DNA of 64,000 nt from NCBI GenBank assembly GCA_018296165.2, contig JACKQL020000009.1, positions 310,001-374,000 of the forward strand, read 5' to 3'. Both the position numbers and the translations under genes were made by a program. Shown here in pieces: positions 38,208 through 48,704 of this stretch. This DNA comes from Termitomyces sp. T153 (lineage: Eukaryota; Basidiomycota; Agaricomycetes; Agaricales; Lyophyllaceae). How positions within the stretch are numbered: the stretch's first letter is position 1; each line of letters starts with the position of its first letter. The notes under the pieces are model-generated. The model searched no databases and had not been told where the DNA came from. It saw nothing but the letters and a program-made list of their open reading frames with translations.

Positions 38208-38404
38208 TTGTTGAAGAGAACAAATGGCACAGCAAGGTCTTTATAAAACAACTTGTGGCAGGAGTGACCAAACAGGAAAAACAAGACAGAAATTTATTTT
38301 CTGACTTTTAAAGAAGGGGAAAATAAATTTTTCAGATCAAAAAAGGGCAGGGACAGACGTAGGCTTACCAAGGACAACTAAATGACTGAGGGCAGTCATC
38401 TGAA

Positions 38405-38417
38405 AGTGTGGGGGAGG
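38405..38417 (+). other. Polypurine tract of element E
   Basis: AGTGTGGGGGAGG lies directly before the TGATA that opens the 3' LTR, the expected plus-strand primer position. Confidence 0.7.
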
Positions 38418-39263
38418 TGATACGCCGGCCTCAAAACTGAGGACCAACAAAAAGTGCTTAAAAATAAAAGAATGTTTTCTACATCAGACAGCTGAAAACT
38501 GTAAGCCAAACATCAAAAACTGTAGATGCAAAAACATACCTTTAAAAAACCAATAAGTACTACCACCCTTGTAACACAAAAAAGATGACTAGACCAAAGC
38601 AAATACGTCAGACTGACAAAGCGCCAAGTCTGTGGCAGTGCTCGGGCCGAGATGCTCGGATCATAATCCGAGATCAGCCATCAAGGCCGACGAACCTCTG
38701 CAATAAACTGCAAAACAATTCCAACAATTAAAAACACCTACCGTGACACATGTATTTTAGATTCCTACGCTACGCTATTGAGTCCCGGAAAACAGCCATA
38801 AACGGTTAGAAAAAAAAGGAGTAGGGAAGGAAAGAATAAAAACCATGGAAATCTCGGATAGACGGAATGACGCAGGAGAAATGACACGCAGACCGATTAT
38901 CGCAGCACAATACCACGTGGAATGCACTGGTCCGTGCATGGACAACGGGGTATAAAAGGGACGGGAGAATAGGGAGAAAGGCAAGCAGACTACGTACCAC
39001 GGCTCGGAGTTCCCCAGGGAGCGGAATTCTTAGGCTTAAGAGTGCATTAGTTGCTTCGGGAGTAGTAAATATACTGTTGAGCCCTTTCTTTAGCGCGAGA
39101 CCGTCTCAAGCTTAGAATCAAATCATTAAAATATTAACTTGCTTCTCTTCTATTGAAGTTCTAAGTAAGTTCGAGTGTAACTAAAAGCCTCCAAACAAAC
39201 TGTGAATAGAAAGTTTGATAAGTTGATCGCATCATTGACGGCATCAAACTTACTCTCGCATCA
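38418..39263 (+). mobile_element. 3' LTR of element E
   Basis: It runs TGATACGCCGG ... CTCGCATCA, 846 bp. Compared with the 5' LTR it keeps CpGs (for example CTCGGGCCGAGATGCTCGG against CTCAGGCCAAGATGCTTGG). CTGA follows at 39264. It contains TATAAAAGGG at about 38951. Confidence 0.9.
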
Positions 39264-39824
39264 CTGACTATTTTGTAGATGCTGGATAAACATTATACAA
39301 GGGGGGATACCCCCGCACAGAGCATGGAAGTCGGCAAGCAGGGTTTTAGTGGGAATGGAGGCGGAACGCCCCCCGGGCCGAAATAGATAAGTTCGGCTCG
39401 AGGATATCATAACCTGAGCCCCACACGTCCTGCATAAAAGCATTTCCCTGTTGTGGGCTGACATACGAAGAAAACTCGATACGAGATGTAATCAGTTTTA
39501 CTATCTCTAAGAAATCCCTTCTAATCAATAGCTGGAGCGTATCAGACAGGCTGCCTACCTAATACCAAGAGGTGAAATGAAGAACTATCAAATTCATTAT
39601 GGATCCATTCCATTGAAATGAGATACGAGATAATTGTTACAGGAGCGAGTGGAGTCTCCATTACAAGGGTCATCAGGAAAGTAAAATCCCAAGACATCAT
39701 CGACATCTCAGTCCCATACTATACGGTAAAAGTACAACTGTCAGCGCCCAAAACAAAGAATCCGAACAAGTGACCCGATCCTGAACCACAAGCAAGCAGA
39801 AATACAGAAACACATGAACATGTG
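39264..39824. other. Host-type spacer between element E and spt20
   Basis: CpG-containing, host-like DNA. The 3' untranslated region of spt20 probably covers part of it. A short minus-strand frame (39261-39464) containing LLCRTCGAQV could be an exon of a gene cut by element E, but I could not extend it into a model. Confidence 0.35.
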
Positions 39825-41929
39825 TCACCGGCCCTGCATCCCACCCGTCGCGGCTGCCTTCGCGGTCGGAATCTGTTGGGGAATTACCTGTCCGTTCATC
39901 CGCGCCTGGTACTGGAACATGCGCTGCTGCATCTGCGGCGTCATCTGCTGACTTTGCGCAAAGTTCATCGCAGCTGTATAGCCATACATTTGTGGAGGAA
40001 TGTACATCCCCTGCTGCTGCTGTTGCTGAATTCCTGCAGCGCTTGGTGGACGTTGGCCCTGAGCCTGAGCCTGGGCTTGGGCCTGAGCAGCTGCTGCCGC
40101 AAGATGTAGCTGCGGGCTGCCATGGACCATGCCTGGGCGAAGCTGAGCAGGGTTGTATGATGGGGAAAATGTATGCTGAGGGTGCTGAGCGGGATGTGGC
40201 TGTTGCTGTTGCTGCATCGCGAGCGCCTGTTGGACAATCTGTTGCTGTTGTTGTTGAGTCGTTGGAAGTTGTGTCGCTGGAGGCATGGGTGATCGTACTC
40301 CCAGTGATTTGGGAAGTGCCATCGGGCTGCTTCGAGTGACAGGGGCGGCCGTTGGAACATTTTGGCCAACACTGAGCTGTGCTGGCGTGGCCCGCCCGTT
40401 CTGTTGTGCTGCCCTCTGCGCCATCATGACCGCATGCGCCTGTGATTGCCTTTCTGCATAAGTCGCGAAGTTTTGCTGCCGGTATTGTGGATGGAGTTTG
40501 ACACCATTGTTCTGAGGTGCTGCCTTCGGCATCCCACCACGCGTAGGCTGAGAGAAGAATGGTGCTGGAGGCTGGAAGGTGGGGTTTGCGGCACAGGGTT
40601 GGAGGCTCTGAGTTTGTTGTTGGACGGGAACGGATACGGATACAGGTGCAGGGACAGTTGCAGGTACCCCTGGGGGTAGCTGTGGTGAATGCGCGTACTG
40701 TTTAATTTGAGCGGGTGTGGGGGTCCTTTTCGCTGCCTCTGTCGCTGCTTTGACGTTTGGATAGACTTGTGGGAGCATCGGAGAATGCATGCTGGGCGTC
40801 GACGGGTGGGTAGGTGTTGCATTGATGAATTGGTGGGTGGAAGGTTGAGGCACAGGGGTGACGGAACCACTGGCCCTTGGAAACGCAGGTGTGGTAGGGG
40901 CCGGAGTCGGTCCTCTGGCCTTTTCTGGAGAAACCGGAGACTGTGCCTGCGACACAGTGATGGATGGAGTAGCTGATTTTGTCGGTGAAGGGGCCGCTTG
41001 CGTCGAAGCGGGTGTTGAGGTTCGATCGGGATTTGCTTTCTTCTCACGCCATTTCTGCATAGCATCCAACATTCGGTAGCTATATTAGTATCAGTACTTA
41101 TATAATGAACAATGTACAGCAAAAGCTGACCTTGGTGCTGCCCGATTTTGTCTCGAGTTCATGAATGACATGATCTTTGCTCTCCTAGCCTTGTCTGTCT
41201 CATCCTCTGCTGGGTCCAAATTCGTGGCCTTTCTCTTCAAAGATGTCGGAACTGTGGGGGTAGACACTCTCATGACATGATTGGCTACTCGAGCAAGGTG
41301 TGGATCGGGGTCAAGACAGAGTGGTGGGGAAGTGGCAAGCTAAAGGGAAGAATCAGAATCGGACTTGATCCTTGCGAAATCATGACAACACGTACAAGTA
41401 GACGCGCTTCAACTTCAAGCGCATCGCGATCCGACCATTTACCACCGAAACGATGGTTCATAGCACAAATGTCTGCCCATAGAGTCTCTGAATTAGGATG
41501 AAGTACCACTCGTGTCCGTTCTGGTTTATCGGGTGGAGGCTCTTTTCCCCGCTGCGGCCGATAGTCCAAAAGTTCAACTATCATGCATCCTACCGAGAAC
41601 AGGCATTCAGCGTGCTGATACAAAATTACCAGCATAAGCGCCCATACCGTCATAGAACGGGACCTTAGCCGCCTCAAAAAGATCTAAAAAGTCCACGGGT
41701 ATTCGGTGAGCTCTGACATCATCTAACAGCGACTTTTTTTCATTTGTTAGCGGAACAAAATGAAATATCACAGGGGGTAACGAACAGCAATTTGGTTATT
41801 GTACAGAAACTTTGACCCATTGTTCAAAGTCCAGTGTTCAAGATGAAGATGGACAGTAAACGATGGTGGGAGAGACGCGGTATTCTCTAGCAGGTCCTCA
41901 ACAAAGCGTGTCGTGTTATAGCTCGCCAT
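39825..41929 (-). CDS. spt20: Spt20 homologue, SAGA complex subunit
   Basis: Exons are 41929-41772, 41712-41648, 41589-41396, 41339-41131 and 41079-39825; they total 1881 nt and encode 626 residues. The N-terminal Spt20 domain is recognisable: NTTRFVEDLLENT, then IPVDFLDLFEAAKVPFYDG, CMIVELLDYRPQ and ARLL by about residue 140. The C-terminal two thirds is low complexity, rich in Pro, Gln, Ala and Ser, with Q runs and an AQ dipeptide run, as in fungal Spt20. In yeast Spt20 holds the SAGA transcription co-activator together in the nucleus. The 3' edge of intron 1 was chosen (41713) because it keeps the frame. The gene is divergent from hgh1 and ends about 560 bp from element E. Confidence 0.9.
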
Positions 41930-42058
41930 GACTGCATGAAGAAGACAAAAGAGGTCGAGGGTTCGGAAACAATGAAGGTGGCGGTGAAGTATTAATAATT
42001 TACGTAAGCTTGTGTCGTTTCAGCAATTAGCATCACGTGCAGTAAATTCTTTATCACT
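41930..42058. promoter_or_regulatory. Shared divergent promoter of spt20 and hgh1
   Basis: Only 129 bp separate the two start codons, so both promoters must lie here. A perfect CACGTG E-box sits at 42034-42039, about 20 bp from the hgh1 ATG. No clear TATA box is seen. Confidence 0.6.
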
Positions 42059-43765
42059 ATGGATGCTCAGCTCCGTGAGGTGAGCGAGACCGGCAAAAAC
42101 GAGGACATTTCAGCTCATGCCTCTGCATCCAGCTCATTCCTTTCTTGCGCGACCGTAATCCCCAGGTTCGCCAGATCGCGCTGTCTCACCTTCTACCTCA
42201 GACACCTCCGGGATCGTCTCATAGAAACATATTTTTTGCGGGACTTCAGGGAGGAGGACTCCAAGCAAAGCCAAAGGATACAGATATCATCCGAGATCTG
42301 AAAATTCTTTGTAGGGATCAGCTTGTCAGTCTACGATCTACGTGTTCATGACTGTCTCAATGCAACTTCATCTATAGAGCATCGCCCATGATGCATTTCG
42401 CGCCCTGGTCAACTTATCAGACTCTCCTTTAATTGTCGCATCTCTATCGGAACCTAGATTCTTAACATTTATTGTTTCCTATATCATAGTATGTCGACTT
42501 TTCTCGCTGTTCAGCCAACGCTGATGAAGAGACTATAGCATCCAGGTTCAATCCTCGCGGACCTCGCATCCATGCTCCTTTCAAACCTTACCTCATCCTC
42601 TTCAGCATGTTCTACATTAATTTCCTTACATGTATCTATAGTACTAGGCACCGATTTCTATGCGACTCAATCAAGATGTGGGACCAGTGCCCCTCCCGAT
42701 CCATATCCTGCTGGCGAGGCAAAAGACGTTCTAGCATTACCACTGTTACTTGATGCCTTTGCTACTGTCGCCGCTGAATCTGATCCGTCCACACGAAAAC
42801 GGAAAGGGGATTTGCACTTCCTTGCAAGTGTATTTGCGAATATTAGCGTGGTACGAGATTGATACTCTTTGATGATGAAAGATTCTCAATGATTTCAAGG
42901 CACCAGCAGGCCGTAACTACCTCCTTTCCGCACAACCTGCCAACATCTCGAACCCTAGCGAGCTAGAGTATCCCCTTGCCAAAATAATGTCGTTTACAGA
43001 ACACAAGGACACCATACGCAGAGGGGGTGTTGCATCCACGCTCAAGTCGGTCTTACCTTTCCAGTATACTGTGATTCGACCTGATCTGGTATGCTATAAG
43101 AAATTGTGCTTTCCACGCACCTGGCCATAAAGCAATCCTGTCGCCAGAGACGGACAAGGTTGCTGTCCCACCCTCAACAACACTCGCGCCAGGCATTGAT
43201 GCACTCCCTTATATTCTCTTGCCTCTTGCCGGTCCCGAAGAATTCGAACTTGAGGTCAGCCCCCATCGAGTGATCACACCATCGTAATCGATACTAATGC
43301 ATCTCAATACTAATCGTAGGATCAAGAAAAACTTCCAGAAGCACTCCAGTTCCTCCCGCCTACCAAGACGCGTGAGTCCGACCCAGCCCTTCGACTGATG
43401 CACGTCGAGACGCTACTTCTCCTTTGCCACACGCGCTGGGGACGCACTTATCTTCGTGAGCACGGTGTGTACGAAATCATCCGGGCTGCGCATTTGGCAG
43501 AGACTGTTGACAAAGTATGCTTCGATCGACATTGTTCTCTTGCGTTGGAAGGACTTATTTCGTTCTGTAGATATCCGAACACATCGAGAGGCTGGTGACA
43601 CTGATAAAGGGCGATGAGCCATCCGATCCGAATGAGCTGGACGAGAGTGGTCCTGAGACCATTCGAGACGCGTCTGTTGGTGTTCCAGAGGGTGTTGAGA
43701 GGAGGCAGATTGCCTCTGCACCTGTCGAAGAAGATGATGAAGATAACAAGATCGAGGAAGTGTAG
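42059..43765 (+). CDS. hgh1: Hgh1 homologue (ARM-like chaperone for eEF2)
   Basis: Eight exons: 42059-42079, 42133-42324, 42378-42488, 42539-42850, 42900-43045, 43101-43254, 43320-43514 and 43571-43765. They total 1326 nt and encode 441 residues. The start MDAQLRE joins LIPFLRDRNPQVRQIA, the family's N-terminal signature; later matches are NISNPSELEYPLAKIMSFTE, RRGGVAST, NCAFHAPGHKAI and the C-terminal LRLMHVETLLLLC and REHGVYEIIRAAH. Yeast Hgh1 works with the TRiC chaperonin in folding elongation factor 2 in the cytosol. The acidic tail (EEDDEDNKIEEV) is usual. Introns are 49-65 nt; the one at 43046 has a GTCGGT donor, fitting GTNNGT. Confidence 0.92.
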
Positions 43766-44961
43766 ATGATGGCTCGTGGTATTTTGGATGTCAGAGCTGA
43801 GGGGATCTGTCGTACGACTGACTGCATCTTATTTGATTGAATGGAGATGCTTTCAAGTAATGGGTTCCTTATTCCTTGTTCCTTGGATATATTTTGAAGT
43901 TCAAATAAGGTTTATTTATGGACAGGTCAGGTCGCGCAGCCGGCGCAGGTTGAATAATGCTAATTGGCTGATGGATAATGTCGAGATATCTACCTTAGGC
44001 TGGAGCCTTCTATCAAGTATCCGAAAAGTCTTATGTTGATTTATGAGATGATTGTGCAGGACAAATACAGTAGATGATTTCACTGTCCGATAACTGAGCG
44101 CTGACACCTTCCATGGATCCAACTTGAACAAACAGATTCGTTGTTCCTTCTCCATTGTTTCTGTACTCAAATGAATGCGTCTTCTGCCAGTGTTTGGCCG
44201 CATGGCGGTTGGAGTTGAGAGCTGTGATATAACTTAATCGGTGGCTGATCATTCGACTGCACTCCTATCATCATAAGCATTCCCATTCCCACCTTCTAGT
44301 AGCACATGAGGCAGATTATGACTTTCAAGTTGACCGATCTGTCCATCCGACAATGTTAGCTGCCTCGTTGCGTATCCTCACTTGTTCTCATAACTGCAGT
44401 TCAACTGCTGCCATACACACTTTCATCCTTTGTTCTCTATCCGTTCTCTATTCTTATGTATAAAAATACGACCGCAGCACCGGGTCACCCGAAGCATGCC
44501 GTCATTAGTAAGCCACTCAAAGAAGCTTCAACTCAGTTCTCAACAATAACGACCATATGCACGTTGCCTTTGTCCTGGGCTGCGCAGCGTGGTGTCTCAC
44601 GAACTTCTCCCGTTGTTCAAACTATTTTGAGTCACTAGCTTCTTCTGACTTATTGTCGTTGGACTTTAAAAGGACTGAGGAGGTTCCGTATACATGTCTC
44701 CTCAGGCTCTTCTTTCCTTTCCTTTCCTCATCTCATCTCCTTTCCCTCGATCCGCGATCGAGTTGTCTGTTTCTTCAATCCTGTGCCGACGTCTGCTCAA
44801 CGCTGTACATTCTTTCGACCATCAATCCTAGACCAGTTCCTCTTTCTCCACCTGCAACAAGATCTCTTGCAAAGCGTTGAGCGCCTTCGCAACTCAAAAA
44901 CTCGGATTTATTAGCACGGACCACTGCCTTGATCCAATCCACCAAAGGAGATCTTTGAGAA
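43766..44961. other. Intergenic region, probable promoter of the secreted-protein gene
   Basis: About 1.2 kb with no supported gene. A TATAAAA word lies at about 44460 and a CT-rich stretch (TTCCTTTCCTTTCC...) at about 44710-44755, a feature often found upstream of well-expressed fungal genes. Small minus-strand frames at 43916-44252 lack support. Confidence 0.4.
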
Positions 44962-45916
44962 ATGCTCTTCAGGTACTCAGTTCTTCCCTTCCTTGCCTGC
45001 ATCATAAGCTCGACACTCGCTGTCCCTCACCCAATCTTTGTAAGTCGTTCAATTTCAAACTCGATATAAAGATTGCTTACATAGTCCCCTGAATATGAAG
45101 GTTCCGGACGCTGCAATAGTAAGTCACTTAAGAGGAAAAGGAAGCAACTTTGGAAACTTACGAATGCCGCAAAGTCCGATACTGACGCTGTCGCGATCAA
45201 CAACACCGCTCTGACCAACAACCTCTCCGTCTGTTTCGTGCACTTCGTGCCACCTGTACCTATCTCACTCACCTGTATTCTAGTCGCCCAGCGCAACCTC
45301 GTCTGCACTCAACCCCAGCGTCTCTGTGACGCCGGCGATTATCGTCAACGGATTCACCAACGGATCCACGGTCGCAAACAACGGAAACTCCAGCGGCACA
45401 GTCAACGGCAACGGCAACACCAACGGCATAGTCAACGATAACGGTAGCATTACATCCATCGACACCAGTACCAGTACAGTGGGCGTTGGAAATAGTGCCA
45501 ACACTGTCACTGTCACCGTGACCGTTGTACATTCTATCTCTTTGACATATAGCACGAGATTACTGAATGATATCCTTCTTCGAAGGCGCCGGCTTCATCC
45601 ACTATCAATAGTAATCGGAATGCAAGTGGTACAAACCGCACAACTCAGGCAGCTCGGGTTAGCCATTCTGCCGTCACCACCGCTGCAGCTGCAACGACCA
45701 CCTCCGCCTGTGCAGCGAGTGCTACAACGGATACAGCTAGTGCCGCCAGTGCCACTTCAGCTGTCGAGAATACCCAATCCGACAACGCAGGAAATGTGAG
45801 TCGCCCTCCACGCTGGCAGTGTCAACGTGAAGGATTAATTTCTATAAAAGGTTAACGCGTCCAGTCGCGCCTACTATTCGAGGTTCATGAAGAGACGAAA
45901 TTGGTACGGTGCATAG
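44962..45916 (+). CDS. Predicted secreted Ser/Thr/Asn-rich protein
   Basis: Exons are 44962-45039, 45085-45228, 45284-45526, 45586-45795 and 45851-45916; all four introns are phase 0 and the exons total 741 nt (246 residues). Residues 1-20 form a signal peptide (MLFRYSVLPFLACIISSTLA, cut expected before VPHP). A Lys-rich word (KSLKRKRKQ) follows, then a stretch of about 80 residues full of Asn, Gly, Ser and Thr with NGST-type glycosylation sites, then an Ala/Ser/Thr-rich part. The end is RRNWYGA with no hydrophobic tail, so it is not GPI-anchored in this model. The composition suggests a heavily glycosylated wall or extracellular protein. I do not recognise a family. The donor of intron 3 (GTACAT) is the least certain junction. 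Confidence 0.6.
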
Positions 45917-46190
45917 AAGTCGAGAAGTTGAAGATCGAAAAAAATCCGATGTACTTCAGATCAGGCAGGATCTTTTGGATTTTGCCAGACAACCGTTCGT
46001 AAGTACAGAATAAAATGAGTGGGAACGAAGCAAAGGAGCTCGGTGCAATGAGTCAGATAGTTCGAAAGGGTTTGCTCGTAGGATATAGCCTGCAAATTTG
46101 GTATCATAGCCAATTTACACTCGTACCCGCCCCAAGAATGATCAAATATACTATACACGAGACCGAAGAACACGTCAGGCGACGATCAAC

Positions 46191-47075
46191 CTACTGCTCG
46201 CTTTTGGGCTCCGCCGTCGCCTGTTTTGTTTCTCCCTTCTTGACGATAGCCTTCTCAATGTCGGTGTGATACTGGAGCAGTTCCTGAAAAAAGCCGTGAA
46301 TAGAACAGGCGCTGCGTGACATGCATGAGGGCCTACGTTGTTGTTTGGTTCGAAGGACAGTCCAAGTTTCACAGCCTCTGCTGCGTCGCGTAATCTATGG
46401 AGTCCAACCAACGCCTTTGCTTTCCTGAAGTGACCCTTGCTCCACGGTTTCCGTATTTGAAGAACAGCCTCCGCGTCTGCGAGTGCTGAGATATGATCGT
46501 TGGCTTCAGTGAAGGCTGCAGAACGGTTGGAAACGACAGTAGAGAGCTCTTCACGCATGACCTGGTTGTTCTCCCAAGGCGGTCGATTGATGGCCAAGTT
46601 AGCGGCAGCGGAATAGCGGTTTACAGCAGCAGTGTGCAGGCCACTTTTAAATAATGACTGAGGCAGTGTATCAGACAATGTGAGAGTAATATCATGGGTT
46701 TTTGAGAAAACGCACGTTTCCTTCATCTTTCGTCGTAGTCACCATTTGCGATAGCTTCTGTGTCACGACATTAGACGGTGGCGGACAGAGGAGGTTCGGG
46801 TTGTTTGCGAGCAGTATTGAAAGGCGGTTGAGGTTAACAAAGTCAATATTGCAAGTATCACATTTTTCGAGACGATGTTCAAGACAATGAGCTGTGTTTC
46901 GGTCGTCAGAAAGTGATAGCGGAACGGGTCTGAAGTCCTCGTCGATGAGTGCCTGAAGTGCAGGGTCTGGTGTAGGCATCATGTGTGCCTGCGGGCTCTG
47001 CGGACTTTGTGGAAGCTCATGGGAGTGCGTATGGGAGTGCGTCTGGCCTGGTGCGTGCGAGTGTGAGTGCGACAT
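46191..47075 (-). CDS. sec72: Sec72-like TPR protein of the Sec62/63 translocon
   Basis: Exons are 47075-46716, 46657-46337 and 46283-46191 (all phase 0), 774 nt, 257 residues. A His/Ser-rich start is followed by PALQALIDEDFRPVPL, LEKCDTCNIDFVNLNRLSIL and LCPPPSNVVTQKLSQMV, then TPR repeats from about residue 115 (DEGN-SLFKSGLHTAAVNRYS, STVVSNRSAAF, SKGHFRKAKALVGL, AAEAVKLGLSFEP). This layout matches the basidiomycete Sec72-type protein, a cytosolic-face ER component that helps post-translational translocation by docking chaperones. The short last exon ends in a Lys/Glu tail. The gene converges on the secreted-protein gene, with 274 bp between the stops. Confidence 0.85.
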
Positions 47076-47200
47076 GGCAGCTGGGCAGAATGATGAATGA
47101 CGCGTGCCACGTCTCGTTAATCGTTTGTTTACGTATCGCCAAATACAACCGGCCCGGAGTGGCGTAGGTCTTGCAAAATTTCACTCCAAGTTATCGTGGT

Positions 47201-47256
47201 TTATCTTTTCTCTACTTGTCTCCACGATCACTTGGAGACAAGTAGAGAAAAGATAA
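47201..47256. repeat. Perfect 24 bp inverted repeat with 8 nt loop
   Basis: The left arm (47201-47224, TTATCTTTTCTCTACTTGTC then TCCA) is the exact reverse complement of the right arm (47233-47256). The loop is CGATCACT. It lies between the sec72 start and the tRNA genes. No open frame covers it. A small mobile-element scar, a cruciform-forming site or a hairpin RNA are all possible. Confidence 0.85.
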
Positions 47257-47411
47257 AATCTATGACCAGATCTGTAGTCCAGGTGGACATAGTGAAGCTC
47301 ACGGAGGAACACCGTGAATCCGTGATCTGTAAGACTACATGTTAATATCTAATTTCTCGAAATTTACACTTATGGCGGAAGTGCACAAAAATTCTTCTAT
47401 GCAGAGAACAA

Positions 47412-47498
47412 AGCCCACCGCGAGGGTCGAACTCGCAGCCTTCAGATAAGTACCTTAACGTAAAAGTCTGACGCTCTGGCCGATTGAGCTAGGCGGGC
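47412..47498 (-). tRNA. tK(UUU): tRNA-Lys (UUU) with a 13 nt intron
   Basis: The acceptor stem GCCCGCC pairs with GGTGGGC (one G-T pair). The D arm contains TAGCTCAATCGG and the T arm is GCGAGTTCGACCCTCGC. The anticodon stem TCAGA/TCTGA encloses CTTTTA, then a 13 nt insert, then A. The anticodon is therefore TTT and the intron sits at the canonical position one base after the anticodon. Confidence 0.92.
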
Positions 47499-47645
47499 GG
47501 TAAATCATATTTCATATATGTGTATCTGTAGAGGATGTCGCGCAATATACTTTCAGATTCACTTCCACACACATAAGCGGTCGCTTCAACCATGTAACAT
47601 TGTGAAAGAAAAAAGATTCAAGGAGGTTAACCAAGAAAGAAACAT

Positions 47646-47733
47646 AGCCCACCGCGAGGGTCGAACTCGCAGCCTTCAGATACACCTGCCCAAAGTAAGA
47701 GTCTGACGCTCTATCCGATTGAGCTAGGCGGGC
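47646..47733 (-). tRNA. tK(CUU): tRNA-Lys (CUU) with a 14 nt intron
   Basis: It has the same acceptor, D-arm and T-arm sequences as the UUU gene. The anticodon loop reads CTCTTA, then a 14 nt insert, then A, giving anticodon CTT. A run of A on the plus strand at about 47608-47613 supplies a T-run terminator. The two genes differ mainly in the anticodon and intron, so they look like a local duplication with anticodon change. Confidence 0.92.
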
Positions 47734-48704
47734 AATGGGTCTCGGTTTTCATAATTGAAAGCTATGAGCGTAGCGACCCCGATACGCAGAAGTTCCAATT
47801 TCGGACCCGTGTCACCCTAACCAATACCTAATAGTCAAGCACTTCCGTATCTGAGGATTGATGCCTGCATATGCTTGCGGTAAGTATCATTGAGGAGCTT
47901 TGTGGGACTGCAAATCAAAAGATTGATCATAAGCGAACCAAATCCCTTTCCTTTCTTCAGCTCAGGCCCCACTTCATTGCTCACATCAATTACCACTAAC
48001 ACCTTGACTTGGATATCTACTTGACTTTCATCCTCTTGCCTCAGATCTTGCGATTTATGTAGGTACCTGAGAGAGAATGATTGATGGCCATTGGAACGAT
48101 GACGAGCTAGAGATGGCAAACAAAGTGTGTTGAGTCTGCTGAATATGTCAAATCAGATATTATACAGTACTTAGATCCATTGGCCATGATTATGCTAGGC
48201 GAGTTACACCGTATATCATTCTGAATATATGGATGTGTAAAATGCGAAAAAGTTTGTCACGGATAGCCTTCCATCTCCCGTGTAGATGGATGGAATCCAG
48301 ATTTCCACATAATGATGCTATTTCCTCATTGAAATGAGTTTGTGCACAGGTAATGAGCCTCAAAGACCTCGTATGTTCTTGCCAGGTACATACTAAGTAC
48401 CTAAGTACCTTCCACATGACTTTACCGTCACCTACAAGCGAGAGCGGCGCAAGTACTCATACGGGACCGCCAGCGTCACACGTGGGAGACGCGGAAGTGA
48501 TTTGGATTTCGTGCGAATTTCAATTGATATTGATGGGGTCACTGGAAGAGGGGACCTGACTGGGAGAGGCTTCCACATGGTACGTAGACTGCGTGCGATA
48601 GTGTAGCATTAGAGGCGGTGTGACAGCAATGTTGTGTTCTGGCTTCCTAAAACCCTAGGCTTCGATCATTATCTCTTCCTCTCGCTCTTCCCTCAACATA
48701 CCCG
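47734..48704. other. Intergenic region between tRNA-Lys(CUU) and the mannosyltransferase gene
   Basis: About 970 bp without a supported gene. A minus-strand frame at 47835-48119 has no recognisable family or matching exons. The right part should hold the promoter of the gene starting at 48705. Confidence 0.35.

Larger units (their letters stand above)
29380..39263 (+). mobile_element. Element E: full-length Ty3-type retrotransposon with an antisense gene
   Basis: It has two LTRs, the flanking 4 bp repeat CTGA (29376-29379 and 39264-39267), a gag-pol frame in the order Gag, protease, RT, RNase H, integrase, a spliced antisense gene (36889-38207) and a polypurine tract (38405-38417). The pol order places it in the Ty3 group. 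A candidate tRNA primer site TGGAGCCTACCAC starts two bases after the 5' LTR (30227); the matching tRNA was not identified. It is not active: many in-frame stops and at least two frameshifts are present. Confidence 0.9.

Noticed and set aside
39261..39464. Minus-strand frame with LLCRTCGAQV, suggestive of a zinc-binding protein cut by element E
   Set aside because: Only one short block looks protein-like; it overlaps the LTR end and I could not build exons or find a partner on the other side of element E.
40424..41122. A 232-codon minus-strand frame overlapping spt20
   Set aside because: It is a shadow of the low-complexity spt20 exon; the spt20 frame has the family N-terminus and closes over five exons.
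45127..45177. Possible extra intron (GTAAGT donor) in exon 2 of the secreted-protein gene
   Set aside because: Every nearby acceptor brings a stop into frame, while reading through keeps the frame open.
45269..45555. Minus-strand Val/Asp-rich frames opposite the secreted-protein gene
   Set aside because: They are the mirror of the Asn/Thr/Val repeat coding on the plus strand.
47835..48119. Minus-strand frame of 94 codons between tRNA-Lys(CUU) and the mannosyltransferase
   Set aside because: No recognisable family, no good splice context, and ordinary intergenic composition.
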